Source: Hanleya hanleyi (Eukaryota; Mollusca; Polyplacophora; Lepidopleurida; Hanleyidae). From it: 64,000 nt of DNA. A program made the translations under genes and the position numbers. The notes beneath the pieces were generated by a model that made no database searches, was not told the DNA's origin, and saw only the letters and a list, made by a program, of their open reading frames with translations. Of the stretch, positions 8,991-18,779 are shown piece by piece (position 1 is the stretch's first letter; each line of letters starts with the position of its first letter). The DNA is taken from contig JAVTVY010037269.1 of NCBI GenBank assembly GCA_036873755.1, positions 1 through 64,000 of the forward strand, written 5' to 3'.

Positions 8991-9397
8991 TGAAAGTACC
9001 TTACGAGTGCGATGCACGCAGCTATGCCGACTATTATGCCCAACAGGCCGGGGGTGGCTTTCCGGTCTTTAGCGGTGCACGCATGCAACGAGGACATGGA
9101 CTGGGGAACATACTCGGCAGCATCGTCAAAACGTTCCTGCCCTTGGTGACGCGTGGGGTGAAAGCAATGGGCAAACAGGCGGTACGCAGTGGACTGCAAG
9201 TGGCCGGTGATGTCTTGGGGGGTACGGCACCCAAAGAATCCTTGAAACGGCGGGCCAAAGAAGCGGGAGGCGTCTTGGTGGCCAAAGCACAACGCACCGT
9301 AGGGAATAAAAGAGCTGCCCCACCGAGACCACGCACCAGTCGACGATCGACCCAGCGACGACGCACATCGAAGAAGACAAAGGATATCTTTTCTTAA
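8990..9397 (+). CDS. basic virion-core or membrane-lytic type protein (pX/pVI-like)
   Basis: An intact 135-residue frame. It begins MKVPYECDARSYADYY, has a glycine-rich segment GGGFPVFSGARMQRGHGLGN (about residues 21-40), an amphipathic stretch (LGSIVKTFLPLV, AMGKQAVRSG) and a strongly basic tail (about 104-130) rich in Arg, Lys and Ser. The glycine-rich start followed by an amphipathic helix resembles adenovirus core or minor-capsid precursors that the adenain protease cleaves, and the position between penton and major capsid genes fits that. The precise equivalence is inference. It starts one base inside the penton stop and ends 3 bp before the major capsid ATG. Confidence 0.7.
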   Translation: MKVPYECDARSYADYYAQQAGGGFPVFSGARMQRGHGLGNILGSIVKTFLPLVTRGVKAMGKQAVRSGLQVAGDVLGGTAPKESLKRRAKEAGGVLVAKAQRTVGNKRAAPPRPRTSRRSTQRRRTSKKTKDIFS

Positions 9398-9400
9398 AAC

Positions 9401-10711
9401 ATGTCCTTGATCCACGCCGAGTCCTGCCCCTCCACCAACAGTGAATTTGATTTGTGGACCGTGCCGCCCACACAGACCAGTGTCGAACAAGGATTATGGG
9501 TGGAGCATCTCCCGCTCTCCAGCATCAACGAAACCGGGCCCATCGAGTTCACCATCAGTAATGCGGATACGGCCTATGTGGATTTAGCCCATACATACTT
9601 GTATGTGAAAGCCAAGGTGGTCAATGGAGCTGGCACCAGAATCGCTGACCAAGCAACGGTGGGCCCGACGAATCTCTGGCTGCACTCGATGTTTCAGCAG
9701 GTGGATATTTTTCTCAGCGACAAACTCATCAGTGACTCCACCAACACGTACCCCTATCGAGCCTACATCGAGACACTGTTGTCGTATGGCCGAGAGGCTA
9801 AAAAATCTCAGCTGACAACCGCTTTATTCTACAAGGACACGCCCGAGCACATGGACACGGTGGACAATGGGGGATATAACAAACGGAAGGCTTTCACTGC
9901 GAACAGTGCCTCGGTGGATATGATGGGTCGACTGCACGCAGACATGTTCATGCAAGACCGGTACCTCTTGAACAAGATCCGCATCAAAATCCGACTGATA
10001 CGGGCGCCTCCGACCTTCGCCTTGATGGCCACTAACGTAGAGGGGCATGCAGCGGACTATAAGATTGTCATCCAAGACGCAGTCCTGTATGTCCGAAAAG
10101 TGAAACCGAATCCAGCCGTTCAATTGGGACACATGAAAGCCTTGGAAACAAAACCAGCCCAGTACCCTATCCGACGTGTACAAACCAAAGTGTTCTCTGT
10201 GCCTGCTGGAAATATGGGCGCCAACAAAGAAAACCTGTTCCTGGGGGAACTACCCAAGCGATTGATCCTGGCCTGTGTGGAAAATACCAGTTTCAGCGGA
10301 GCCTACCCAGAGAATCCGTTTGACTTTCAACATTTCGGCATCAATTTTGTGGCCCTGCATGTGGATGGACAACAGGTGCCAGCCACGGCCTTAACACCGA
10401 ACTCTGGGCGGAGGAATTTCATTCGAGCCTATCAGAGCCTGTTCACAGCCACCGGTCAAATCAACCAGGACGAAGGGAATATGATCAGTCGGGAGGACTA
10501 CGCGAACGGATACACGTTGTTCTGTTTCGATCTGACCCCAACCTTAGAGAACGACCATCAGCTGGCCCTGGCCAAGCAAGGCAACTTACGGTTGGAAATC
10601 CACTTTGCACGAGCCCTGGCGACCACCGTCAATGTGATCTGCTACGCCGAGTTTGACAACATCATTCAAGTGGACAAGGCGCGCAACGTCCTGTGTGACT
10701 TCTCCACCTAA
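9401..10711 (+). CDS. Polinton major capsid protein (hexon-like, double jelly-roll)
   Basis: An intact 436-residue frame. Sequence landmarks include FDLWTVPPTQTSVE near the N-terminus, IEFTISNADTAYVDLAHTYL, LWLHSMFQQVDIFLS, YPYRAYIETLLSYG, MNVEGH-type loop text (MATNVEGHAADYK) and a C-terminal segment LRLEIHFARAL. The same family is annotated in animal genomes as F54H12.2-like proteins and corresponds to the double jelly-roll capsid protein of Polintons, which assembles as trimers into the icosahedral shell. It is the best preserved long gene of the element, with no frameshift. The TAA at 10,709-10,711 is followed after one base by the protease ATG. Confidence 0.88.
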   Translation: MSLIHAESCPSTNSEFDLWTVPPTQTSVEQGLWVEHLPLSSINETGPIEFTISNADTAYVDLAHTYLYVKAKVVNGAGTRIADQATVGPTNLWLHSMFQQVDIFLSDKLISDSTNTYPYRAYIETLLSYGREAKKSQLTTALFYKDTPEHMDTVDNGGYNKRKAFTANSASVDMMGRLHADMFMQDRYLLNKIRIKIRLIRAPPTFALMATNVEGHAADYKIVIQDAVLYVRKVKPNPAVQLGHMKALETKPAQYPIRRVQTKVFSVPAGNMGANKENLFLGELPKRLILACVENTSFSGAYPENPFDFQHFGINFVALHVDGQQVPATALTPNSGRRNFIRAYQSLFTATGQINQDEGNMISREDYANGYTLFCFDLTPTLENDHQLALAKQGNLRLEIHFARALATTVNVICYAEFDNIIQVDKARNVLCDFST

Positions 10712-10712
10712 C

Positions 10713-11216
10713 ATGGATACAGACCAGATAACCACCGTGCTGGAGAATGACCCAGAGACACGTATGGTCTTTCAAGGGGTGTTCGCCCGAGATGTGTTCC
10801 CATTAGACCGTACGTATCCTGCTGCTTACGTTCTCAACACGGACCCGATGGATCGGCCCGGTGAACATTGGGTGGGCGTGTACTTGACAGAACAGCAGGG
10901 CGAATACTTTGACCCGTACGGCCTGCCACCCCTCCATCCCGATTTAACAGACTTCATGGATCAAGGCACAGAGACGTGGTGTTGGAACAGTCAAACGTTG
11001 CAAAGCCTGACCAGTGGCGTGTGCGGACAATATTGCTTGTTTTACCTGTACCATCGATGCCGGGGAAGACCCTTATCTACCATCGTACAGATGTTTGACG
11101 AGTACCCCAGGCCGAGGACCGCGATGTACTCGTCTATGACTGGGCCGCCCATCATTTCAATGTACAAGCCCCGTTCTGGGCTTAAGTTAATGACAAGCCC
11201 CTTGTTCTGGGCTTAA
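10713..11216 (+). pseudogene. adenain-like cysteine protease with frameshifted C-terminus
   Basis: The ATG at 10,713 opens a Polinton maturation protease. Candidate catalytic residues are His52 in GEHWVGVY, Asp67 in YFDPYG, Gln94 in NSQTLQ and Cys104 in VCGQYC, the order found in adenovirus proteases (ULP1-like fold). Such enzymes cleave capsid and core precursors. At about 11,100-11,115 the frame changes. The current frame runs on into a repeat-derived tail and stops at 11,214-11,216, while another frame carries a family-like ending to TAA at 11,183-11,185. The catalytic core is therefore complete, but the last ~25 residues are displaced. The last codons have been copied into the tandem repeat that follows. 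Confidence 0.82.
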
Positions 11217-11302
11217 GTTTACAAGCCCCTTGTTCTGGGCTTCAATGTGCAAGCCCCTTGTTCTGGGCTTCAATTAATTACAAGCCCCTTGTTCTGGGCT
11301 TC
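11163..11302. repeat. five ~29-bp repeats derived from the protease 3' end
   Basis: Five copies of ACAAGCCCC(TT)GTTCTGGGCTT start at about 11,164, 11,193, 11,221, 11,250 and 11,280. The first copy is also the last coding stretch of the protease (QAPFWA in the family frame). The repeat therefore expanded from the end of the gene. Confidence 0.85.
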
Positions 11303-11342
11303 AGTTTTCACGTGGTTGTTCTCACGTTGTTTTTGTTCACTG

Positions 11343-11348
11343 AATAAA
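11343..11348 (+). terminator. poly(A) signal after the late gene cluster
   Basis: AATAAA in GAATAAAAAAAATGAG, shortly after the repeat behind the protease. It is a plausible 3' end for the capsid/protease transcripts. Confidence 0.55.
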
Positions 11349-11464
11349 AAAAATGAGATCTCACCAAAAAACCCTGTCTTGTGTGTTTTATTCATAATGC
11401 ATCAATGCCCAATGTGGAGATTCAGTCAAACTGAAATCAGTGGTGTAGGATGGGGCCAAAATGT

Positions 11465-11828
11465 AACCCATCAAGGTTAGAATGCAAGAGCACTATAGTA
11501 AAATAGAGAGCCAATGAAATCAGCCCACAGACCAAGTACGTGTTTTGGTCTAGGTTTGGAGCGGGCATTTCATTGAGGTGCGTGTATACGGTGAGTGAAG
11601 ACTCGTCCAACACGTATAGATTATGTTTATGACTATAAGCTCTAGGTAACCCATCAAGGTTAGAATGCAAGAGCACTATAGTAAAATAGAGAGCCAATGT
11701 AATCCGCCTACAGACCAAGTACGTGTTTTTGGTCTAGGTTTGGAGCGGGCATTTCATTGAGGTACGTGTATACGGTGAGTGAAGAGACTCGTCCAACACG
11801 TATAGATTATTACTATAAGTTCTATGAG
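11465..11828. repeat. two ~182-bp direct repeats
   Basis: Units start TAACCCATCAAGGTTAGAAT at about 11,466 and 11,648 and differ by a few substitutions and small indels. A related end (CACCTATAGATTATGTTTAT) recurs at about 14,485, so the family extends across the following array. No coding potential. Confidence 0.85.
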
Positions 11829-11991
11829 CATAATGCATGAAACTGGTTTTGAACACCGTATTAGCCAATCAGTGGCCTAGAATGGAGCCAAAGGTAACCC
11901 ATCCATGTCCAGAAAAACATTACCCGGGTGTACAAGAACCCAGATGTAGGCGCGGACGTCAGCGAAAGCACACCGTGAGTACCCCAATTCG

Positions 11992-12066
11992 ATTGGCTGA
12001 TTGTTCGACCGCTGATTGGTTCTTTTTCTCGACCGCTGATTGGCTCTTTTCTCGACCGCTGATTGG
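11992..12066. promoter_or_regulatory. four spaced CCAAT boxes
   Basis: ATTGG (inverted CCAAT, NF-Y type) at 11,992, 12,014, 12,039 and 12,062, the last three inside a ~24-bp repeat GACCGCTGATTGG. Regular spacing is usual for NF-Y-driven promoters. Binding is inference. Confidence 0.5.
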
Positions 12067-12208
12067 TCCAAATGGAACTGCCCATCTTTCCCAGGTTCAT
12101 CTAGAATCCCCTTTTTTGTGCTCAAGCTCTGACTATAGCGATGCCGCAACATTGTCTCATTGGACATTGGACCGTTTGACCTGGAGGTGACCATTTGACC
12201 TGACATGC

Positions 12209-12415
12209 GTCCGCGCGCGCACTGCCGGGGATGACGCGCACTTCCGGAGAACTCGCGCGCGCGCTCGCGCTGGGGGGCCGGGGCGAGCCGCGGCGGGAAA
12301 ACACCCCGGCGGTTGAACATACGGACGTCTAAGAGGAAACATTGGAACTCTTCTATGTTTGGAGGTAGTTTTAGTGAAAACCCCGGAAGTGACGTCACAG
12401 CCCCCACGTGACCTG
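12209..12415. promoter_or_regulatory. CpG-rich segment with E2F, ETS-CRE and E-box motifs
   Basis: A CpG-rich stretch (12,209-12,310) contains CTTCCGGAG and GCGGGAAA (12,293-12,300, the reverse of TTTCCCGC, an E2F-type site). At 12,383-12,397, CCGGAAGT runs directly into TGACGTCA, the composite ETS-CRE element known from housekeeping promoters. CACGTG follows at 12,405-12,410. The motif matches are exact; promoter activity is inference. No long ORF starts nearby. Confidence 0.5.
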
Positions 12416-12654
12416 CGCAGCAGAATGGAAACGACACCCTAGTGTAACTCCCTCACCTAGGCTTCACATGGATACCTCACTCGATCCCATCGACCCACTA
12501 GGGGCCCACCTACACCCCGACACGTCTATTTCTATACTACGGCCAGACTGCGCATGCGCAGAATCCCGATAGTTCAACCCCACACCCAGCCCATCAGATG
12601 CCCCTTCACGAATGCTTCACTTTGATACCTCACTCGACCCCATTGGACCATTCG

Positions 12655-12960
12655 TGGCTCCCCTAGCTCCAAAACGTAGAGCGGGACCCATACAGGGTCC
12701 AGTTTTCGACACTAGGTGACCACATTCCGACAGAAATGGCCAGTTTTCGACACCGGATGTGCCGCCATCTTGAACATACGTGCCGCCATCTTGGATATGT
12801 CCCATAATGCATCGGGTCAAAATACTCGCTTCTGATTGGACGAGAGCTCCGTGGCGGATTTGAAATACTCGCTTCTGATTGGACGAGAGCTCCGCATTGC
12901 ATCTGCGCATGCGCAGAATGATATTCCTACCGCACACCCAACCCATCAGATACCCCTTCA
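12655..12960. repeat. ~300-bp higher-order insert, copy 1
   Basis: This segment recurs almost unchanged at 13,465-13,770 (offset ~808 bp). It holds two GCCGCCATCTTG (YY1-type) sites at 12,761 and 12,782, TCCCATAATGCA (ZNF143/Staf-like) at 12,800, two CTGATTGGACGAGAGCTCC repeats (NF-Y-type) and one NRF-1 palindrome at 12,904. Confidence 0.85.
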
Positions 12961-13464
12961 TCTAGGCTTCACTTTGATACCTCACTCGACCCCATTGGAC
13001 CATGAGTAACTCCCCTAGCTCCAACACGGCTATTTCCATACCCTTGGGCCACCGCGCATGCGCAGAATGGTGACAACGCCCGAGCCGCTAGTCCAGTCAG
13101 ATGCCCCCTCACCTAGGCTTCACATTGATACATCACTCGACCCCACTGGACCAGTAGTAACTCCCCTAGCTCCCAACACGGCTATTTCCATACCCTTGGG
13201 CCACCGCGCATGCGCAGAAGGCCGATAGTTCAACCCCACACCCAGTCCATCATATGCCCCTTCACCTAAGCTTCACTTTGATACCTCACTCGACCCCATT
13301 GGACCATGAGTAGCTCCCCTAGCTCCAACACGGCTATGTTCATACCCTTGGGCCACCGCGCATGCGCAGAATGACGATAGTTCAACCCCACACCCAGCCC
13401 ATTAGATGCCCCTTCACCTAAGCTTCACTTGGATACCTCACTCGACCCCATTGGACCATGAGTA

Positions 13465-13770
13465 GCTCCCCTAGCTACAACACGTCTAGCGGGACCCATA
13501 CAGGGTCCAGTTTTCGACACTAGGTGACCACATCCCGACAGGAATGGCCAGTTTTCGACACCGGATGTGCCGCCATCTTGAACATACGTGCCGCCATCTT
13601 GGATATGTCCCATAATGCACCGGGTCAAAATACTCGCTTCTGATTGGACGAGAGCTCCGTGGCGGATTTGAAATACTCGCTTCTGATTGGACGAGAGCTC
13701 CGCATTGCATCTGCGCATGCGCAGAATGATATTCCTACCGCACACCCAACCCATCAGATGCCCCTTCACC
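13465..13770. repeat. ~300-bp higher-order insert, copy 2
   Basis: Second copy of the 12,655-12,960 segment, with the same site order: YY1-type at 13,569 and 13,590, ZNF143-like at 13,608, two NF-Y-type repeats and NRF-1 at 13,712. The order is preserved with only a few base differences. Confidence 0.85.
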
Positions 13771-14381
13771 TAGGCTTCACTTTGATACCTCACTCGACCC
13801 CATTGGATCATTAGGGACTCCCCTACATCCCAAAACGTCTATGCGCATGCGCAGAATGGTGACAACGCCCGAGCCGCTAGTCCAGTCAGATGCACCTTCA
13901 CGAATGCTTCACATGGATACCTCACTCGACCCCATTGGACCATGAGTAGCTCTCCTAGCTCCAACACGGCTATGTTCATACCCTTGGGCCACCGCGCATG
14001 CGCAGAATGACGCTAGTTCAACCCCACTAGTCCAGTCAGATGCCCCCTGACCTAGGCTTCACATTGATACATCACTCGACCCCACTGGACCAGTAGTAAC
14101 TCCCCTAGCTCCAACACGGCTATTTCCATACCCTTGGGCCACCGCGCATGCGCAGAATGACGCTAGTTCAACCCCACACCCAGCCCATCAGATGCCCCCT
14201 CACCTAGGCTTCACATTGATACATCACTCGACCCCACTGGACCAGTAGTAACTCCCCTAGCTCCAACACGGCTATTTCCATATCCTTGGGCCACACGAGT
14301 TGTCTCCCTTGCGTCAGTGTGTGCAGATGGCGCTATGATCGACGCCGTGATGTGGAAAGGGCGTCCCCACACCATCCTGGG

Positions 14382-14393
14382 GCCGCCATTTTG
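14382..14393. promoter_or_regulatory. YY1-type site in a unique segment
   Basis: GCCGCCATTTTG, about 60 bp downstream of CAGATGGCGCTATG (14,325), which loosely resembles insect CTCF sites. The CTCF reading is weak. Confidence 0.35.
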
Positions 14394-14593
14394 TTTGTTG
14401 ATTTTCTGCGGAGATACACGGGACAATAAACGCTCGACCCTAGGGTGGTACAGATGCTAGACTGATCCTATTAACATGGTACAACACCTATAGATTATGT
14501 TTATTATTATTATATGGCATAGAGGTTTTTTTGAGGGTAATGTGAGGGTTTTTTCTCCCCGTGACCTCCCCACCGCCTCGTTTGCTCCCTTGC

Positions 14594-14693
14594 GCCGCCA
14601 TTTTGACCACCCCACACGCCGCCATTTTGACCACCCCACACGCCGCCATTTTGACCACCCCACACGCCGCCATTTTGACCACCCCACACCCAG
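14594..14693. repeat. four 24-bp repeats, each with a YY1-type site
   Basis: Four perfect or near-perfect copies of GCCGCCATTTTGACCACCCC plus ACAC, starting at 14,594, 14,618, 14,642 and 14,666. Each contains the YY1-type core GCCGCCATTTTG. The apparent 8-residue-repeat protein on the minus strand is a consequence of the 24-bp period. Confidence 0.9.
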
Positions 14694-14849
14694 CCCATTA
14701 GATGCCCCTTCACATAAGCTTCACTTTGATACCTCACTCGACCCCATCGGACCATTTTATCTAGGGACTACTTTTTCTCCGCGGAAGCAGACCGAATCAC
14801 CGCCAGACATGACCGCATCACCGCGGAGGAATACATCTTTGACCTGGGT

Positions 14850-14968
14850 CACGTGATATGCAAATTTGGAACTCTCCTGTGCTGGAGGTAGCTTTTTGGT
14901 CAGAGGTCAAAATACTCGCTTCTCATTGGCTGTGTGACCTCCACGTGACCTCCACAAAATATGCAAAT
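14850..14968. promoter_or_regulatory. paired E-box and octamer motifs
   Basis: CACGTG at 14,850-14,855 followed by ATGCAAAT at 14,858-14,865, and again CACGTG at 14,942-14,947 followed by ATGCAAAT at 14,961-14,968. An ATTGG box lies between. The pairing occurs twice, which argues for a duplicated regulatory unit. Confidence 0.45.
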
Positions 14969-15005
14969 TTCTGAGGTCAATATGCGTCAATTTGCTGTTT
15001 ACCTA

Positions 15006-15284
15006 CTACTCGTGCCTCGCTACCTGTATAACACTGTCAGCTGTATAAGACGACATGTATTCACCGGCCAGGTGTTTAGAGTCATATGTCAATTTAGGTA
15101 GTCTTAAATGATGGATCGCCTTTTGGCGGTTGTTGGCTCCATTCAGATAAATATGCTCTTTACTCCGTGTACGGACACATTTGAGAAATTCTCCTCGTGT
15201 AGGACGGACGGAGGTCTGGGGTTGCAAGTGAGGAATTCTCTTGTATGCTGAAAGGTTTGTAATTATTTGTATATCTATATCCAA
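15006..15284 (-). other. possible exon of unknown gene
   Basis: The minus strand is open for 92 codons. A sequence CCTTTCAG precedes CATACAAGAG, and TACAG is followed by GTAGCG, so a splice acceptor and donor could bracket an exon. The peptide (for example HLQPQTSVRPTRGEFLKC) matches nothing I recognise. It may be chance. Confidence 0.15.
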
Positions 15285-17140
15285 CTATTACAGCTTTAAA
15301 ATGTACTTCGCCCATGACTAAACGTATTGATAAATTATAAACAACATATCAAACGTAGAGCTATGTTTATGACGTTATCTTGAAATTATTGACCAGTAAA
15401 ATGTAAATATAGAGACTAGCCGTATACAAAGGTATAATGGAATATTATCCCTACTGAAATGGTAAATGGTAAGCTATTACACGGAGTTAAATCGTTATTT
15501 GACATATAATGCCAAAAGTGTTCGTTCGTTCGTGTGACCAGAAGTCTATCAATTTGGAAGTGTGACCGGACCTAGTTAATATTTTGCGATTATGGTTTTG
15601 TCCTTGTGAGAAGCTAATTTATGCGTAGCGCTGTCTTAGTGATATTATGAGTGCTGTATTTTTAATGAACCGTGTTGGCTTATGGGCAATATGTCATATG
15701 GTCCTATTTCCGGATTGATTGACTTCCAATATTGTAACTATATATATTTACTATTGTTTATTGTAATATAAGCAGAGTTTACAATTTTTGTGTTTTATTC
15801 TTTCTGTAAATTGTAGCCCTGAGCTACTACTCTCGTTATGTGAAATAAATGTGAACCATTCTGATGTGAACGATTCTGAATCAAGAACCACCGACGGTCG
15901 TCGGCTGACTGAATAAACTCCATTTTACTAAAGTGTCAAAGTTATTATTGAATCCCCAACGACGAATAATTTCGACTCCTACACATTTACTGATTTGAAG
16001 CCTATCAATCAATCAATCGTATGATATTTCAAATATTACTAGGTAAAAATCCAGTAAAGAGTCTCATGTGCTCAAACCTGGCGGAATATTAATTTCAAAG
16101 ATTTTCGCGGACCCACGAAACCGCAACTATGGACTACACCCCAAAAAGACAATACTAAATTGCTCAATGTGCCGCACAAACACAAAAGTAATATAGTATT
16201 TGTGATGAGAAATTCATCCCTTAATATTATTGGGTTCATTAGAACGCTACAAAGTGTCGCTCTGACGAAAGATGGTCTTCATAGTGATGCTGGAAACTGC
16301 CGCTTAGAAGAAAGGCGACATTGAATTGTCCTTTGTGCCCTTGAATTCTGCCGTACAGAGAAAAAACTAATATTCCTGATGAGAAATTTCTTTATCTGCG
16401 ATATAGTCATAAGAAGGTTGTAATTGAAATCAACAAAATGAAGCTGCCCTCAGTCGGATGCTGAATCATAAAAAGAGACAAAGTTTATCGCGGCAAATCA
16501 TCTATTGTATGCGTTATAGCTGTAAAACTTAACACGTGACGTCTGGTTTCAGACAGTTAGACCGGGTCATTCGATACATATTGCGATATTTACATACTAG
16601 TTTAGATGAAAAATTCTGTCAGTCTGTCATGACGGCATACAGAAACTGGGTATTTTGCTCTCCCTTTCTCTTCCACCTTGGGAGGTGTAAACCATGGTGT
16701 TCGCCATGATAGGTAATCTGTTGTATTGGCCTAATAGAGGTAGTATATTATATGCTTAGATTTAATTTACTATGTGGCTCCATTGTAATATAGTTGTTCG
16801 CGTTAAATAATTCCGATCAGATTTCACCACAATAAATTTTGTGTCCATATTGTTAGAGGTTTGTCACGGAACTGCAACAAGCCAAGTACACTGAAGGATC
16901 CTTAAGGATACGGGGCCCTCCTGAACACAATTTTGCACACCAACTGACATTTCTCTTTCTAGAGCAATAATGGCTCCATATAAATATGTCAATGTAACTG
17001 TTTTTTGAATAGCTTATGCATTCAGGGTCAGGAGAAATAGTTTTTACTGTGAATGTGACATGTAAAAAATAATTTTAAAAATTAAAATTTAATTGAGAAA
17101 AACAGCCTTTTTTAAAATGGATATTTTATTCGGACCGGTA
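15285..17140. other. AT-rich stretch without recognisable genes
   Basis: I see no ORF above ~60 codons, no RNA gene and no clear repeat. An AATAAA-rich stretch around 15,845-15,930 could be a transcript end. Confidence 0.5.
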
Positions 17141-17149
17141 TTGGTCCAC

Positions 17150-17780
17150 CTCGACCCAAAAACGTCCACCCTACATCTGTCTATTCACTACACATGCGCA
17201 GTCAACCCATGAACTCGACACCCTGCCATCGTATTGTACAGTGTGGGACGGAAAATATATGGCGCCACACTCCACGCCTCGAATGTCCATAGTTGGGTTC
17301 CCCATATGACACCTCTCGCGACCGACTTGGAACAATATCGGTCCATCTCTACCTACAAAACGTCCATTTCAATGCCACTTTTCTACTGCGCATGCGCAGA
17401 TGCACGAGTGCGTCACTATGCGCCCTCACGACACTTCACACGGCCCATTCGGACCAATATCGGTACACCTCGACTCAAAACATGTCCAAAATGCACTTTT
17501 GCTATTGCACATGCGCAGATGGACGGTATTTCCACGACCCACCTACCCAGTCGGATGCTCCTCCACGAGAGCTTCACTATGACACCTCACACATTATTTA
17601 TCCACCTCGACCACCAAAACGTCCAACCCACATCTATCTATATACTACGCATGCACAGTCAGAACTTTTCAGCGAAAGCCAACCCATGATCAAGAGACTC
17701 TTGTCATCGTGTTCCACAGTGTGAAACAGAAAACATAATGTGCCACACTCCATACCGCAAATGTCCATCGGTGGGTTCCT
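17150..17780. repeat. diverged relatives of the NRF-1 repeat array
   Basis: Repeats with CTCGACCCAAAACGTCCA, CATGCGCAG and TCACTATGACACCTCAC recur several times and match the 12,450-14,300 units at lower identity. One perfect TGCGCATGCGCA is at 17,387-17,398; three others are decayed (17,192, 17,508 and 17,650 regions). This is an older part of the same family, so the array was once wider. Confidence 0.65.
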
Positions 17781-17816
17781 CATTGGACCTGCTCTCTAGT
17801 AGGTATATTTAAGAAT

Positions 17817-17965
17817 ATTTTCATAGGTGTGCTCAATGGTTACTTTACGCACGGTTAGTGTGGGAGAATTCATATTTTAGGCCAAGGCGAACCTCGCGCT
17901 CTAAAATTTATACACTTTCCCACACAAACCGTGCGTAAAATAACCATTGTGCACGCCTATGAAAA
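17817..17965. mobile_element. ~150-bp inverted-repeat (MITE-like) element
   Basis: Left arm TTTTCATAGGTGTGC...CAATGGTTACTTTACGCACGG (17,817-17,866) is the imperfect reverse complement of the right arm CCGTGCGTAAAATAACCATTG...GCACGCCTATGAAAA (17,918-17,965). The loop is about 50 bp. No target duplication was established. Confidence 0.6.
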
Positions 17966-18110
17966 CCTTATTTCTATTCTATTGCACTGCCCAAATTGAT
18001 TATTAGCAAAGATTATAATGAAAATAACGATTTAGCACGCCTAGGAAAACATTATTTTTATTCTTTTGCACTACTCAAATTGATAATCAACAAAGATTAC
18101 AATGAAAGAC
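17951..18110. repeat. two ~84-bp direct repeats
   Basis: GCACGCCTATGAAAAC at 17,951 and GCACGCCTAGGAAAAC at 18,035 each begin a similar ~75-84-bp block with TTTGCACT, CAAATTGAT and CAAAGATTA. They adjoin the inverted-repeat element, whose right end forms the start of the first unit. Confidence 0.65.
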
Positions 18111-18389
18111 TGCAAAAATATGATAAACGTGCACAGCCTTTCTTTCCTTTGTTGACTCAGTTGACAGCGTGCCAATATCAATGGACGAGTTTATTTGGTT
18201 TCTCAGAAGGGGGCGAAGTCTTTCTGCCACCCGGGGTTGTGTGAAACATACATGCAAACAAGCCTATTTGTGTGGCATTCTTAATCAATTTCACGATGGA
18301 ATCAACAGTTAAACTTGAAACAGAAATTTACGTCTTTAATAAATATTAATTTACAGCTTTTTCTCAAACATGAGAACTGTTGACGGTAT

Positions 18390-18716
18390 TTATGTAACTA
18401 GGAATGAAATTTGTGTTAACGGTGCTATTGGAAAACATTGCCATTTTGGAAAAAACGTCAAGATCTCATGACTGTGGAACAGGTGTGAAATTACAACATT
18501 TGATGTCGAGCTACTGTTACATAACGTGGTCATACTTGTTGTAGAGGTTTTAAAGCCAGCAGTTTGCAATAATTCACTCATTTGCCGCTGCCTCGGAACA
18601 GACGGTTTCCGCACATAGCTTCTGACACTGGCTTCATTTCTGTGGCCTGTAATCGACGTCACCTCAATGATAGACACACCCGCCTCAAGCAGAACCGTGG
18701 CAGTTGGTGGTGCCAC
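18390..18716 (-). pseudogene. tyrosine-recombinase fragment (Crypton/YR type), copy 1
   Basis: Minus-strand frame with the pattern ATVLLEAGVSI, TGHRN and VRSY. This is the C-terminal catalytic end of a tyrosine recombinase: second-block His-x-x-Arg and, a few residues on, the nucleophile-type Tyr. The best comparison is with Crypton-like recombinases or the domesticated YR proteins of animals. It continues into a Ser/Thr-rich tail. The H-x-x-R motif upstream (TNHCLRSTTA, seen in the copies at 30.9 and 46.5 kb) is missing here, so this copy is 5'-truncated. It is a relic, not an active enzyme. Confidence 0.55.
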
Positions 18717-18779
18717 GGCGACTCAAGTTTGCATCTTAATACCGGTATATTCAGAAGCTGATTTTTGTTAGATCTAAAC

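Larger units (their letters stand above)
12450..14300. repeat. ~154-bp tandem array carrying NRF-1-type palindromes
   Basis: A basic unit beginning TTCACCTAGGCTTCAC recurs with spacings of about 137-154 bp (12,462; 12,616; 12,967; 13,118; 13,271; 13,425; 13,771; 13,908; 14,054; 14,208). Two larger gaps hold a ~300-bp insert. Nine exact matches to YGCGCAYGCGCR lie at 12,549, 12,904, 13,053, 13,205, 13,357, 13,712, 13,842, 13,993 and 14,143. This is the consensus of the conserved animal factor NRF-1. Short ORFs here are repeat shadows. Confidence 0.85.

Noticed and set aside
14457..14755. Minus-strand peptide with repeated GWSKWRRV
   Set aside because: A product of the 24-bp YY1-type repeat, which is a multiple of three.
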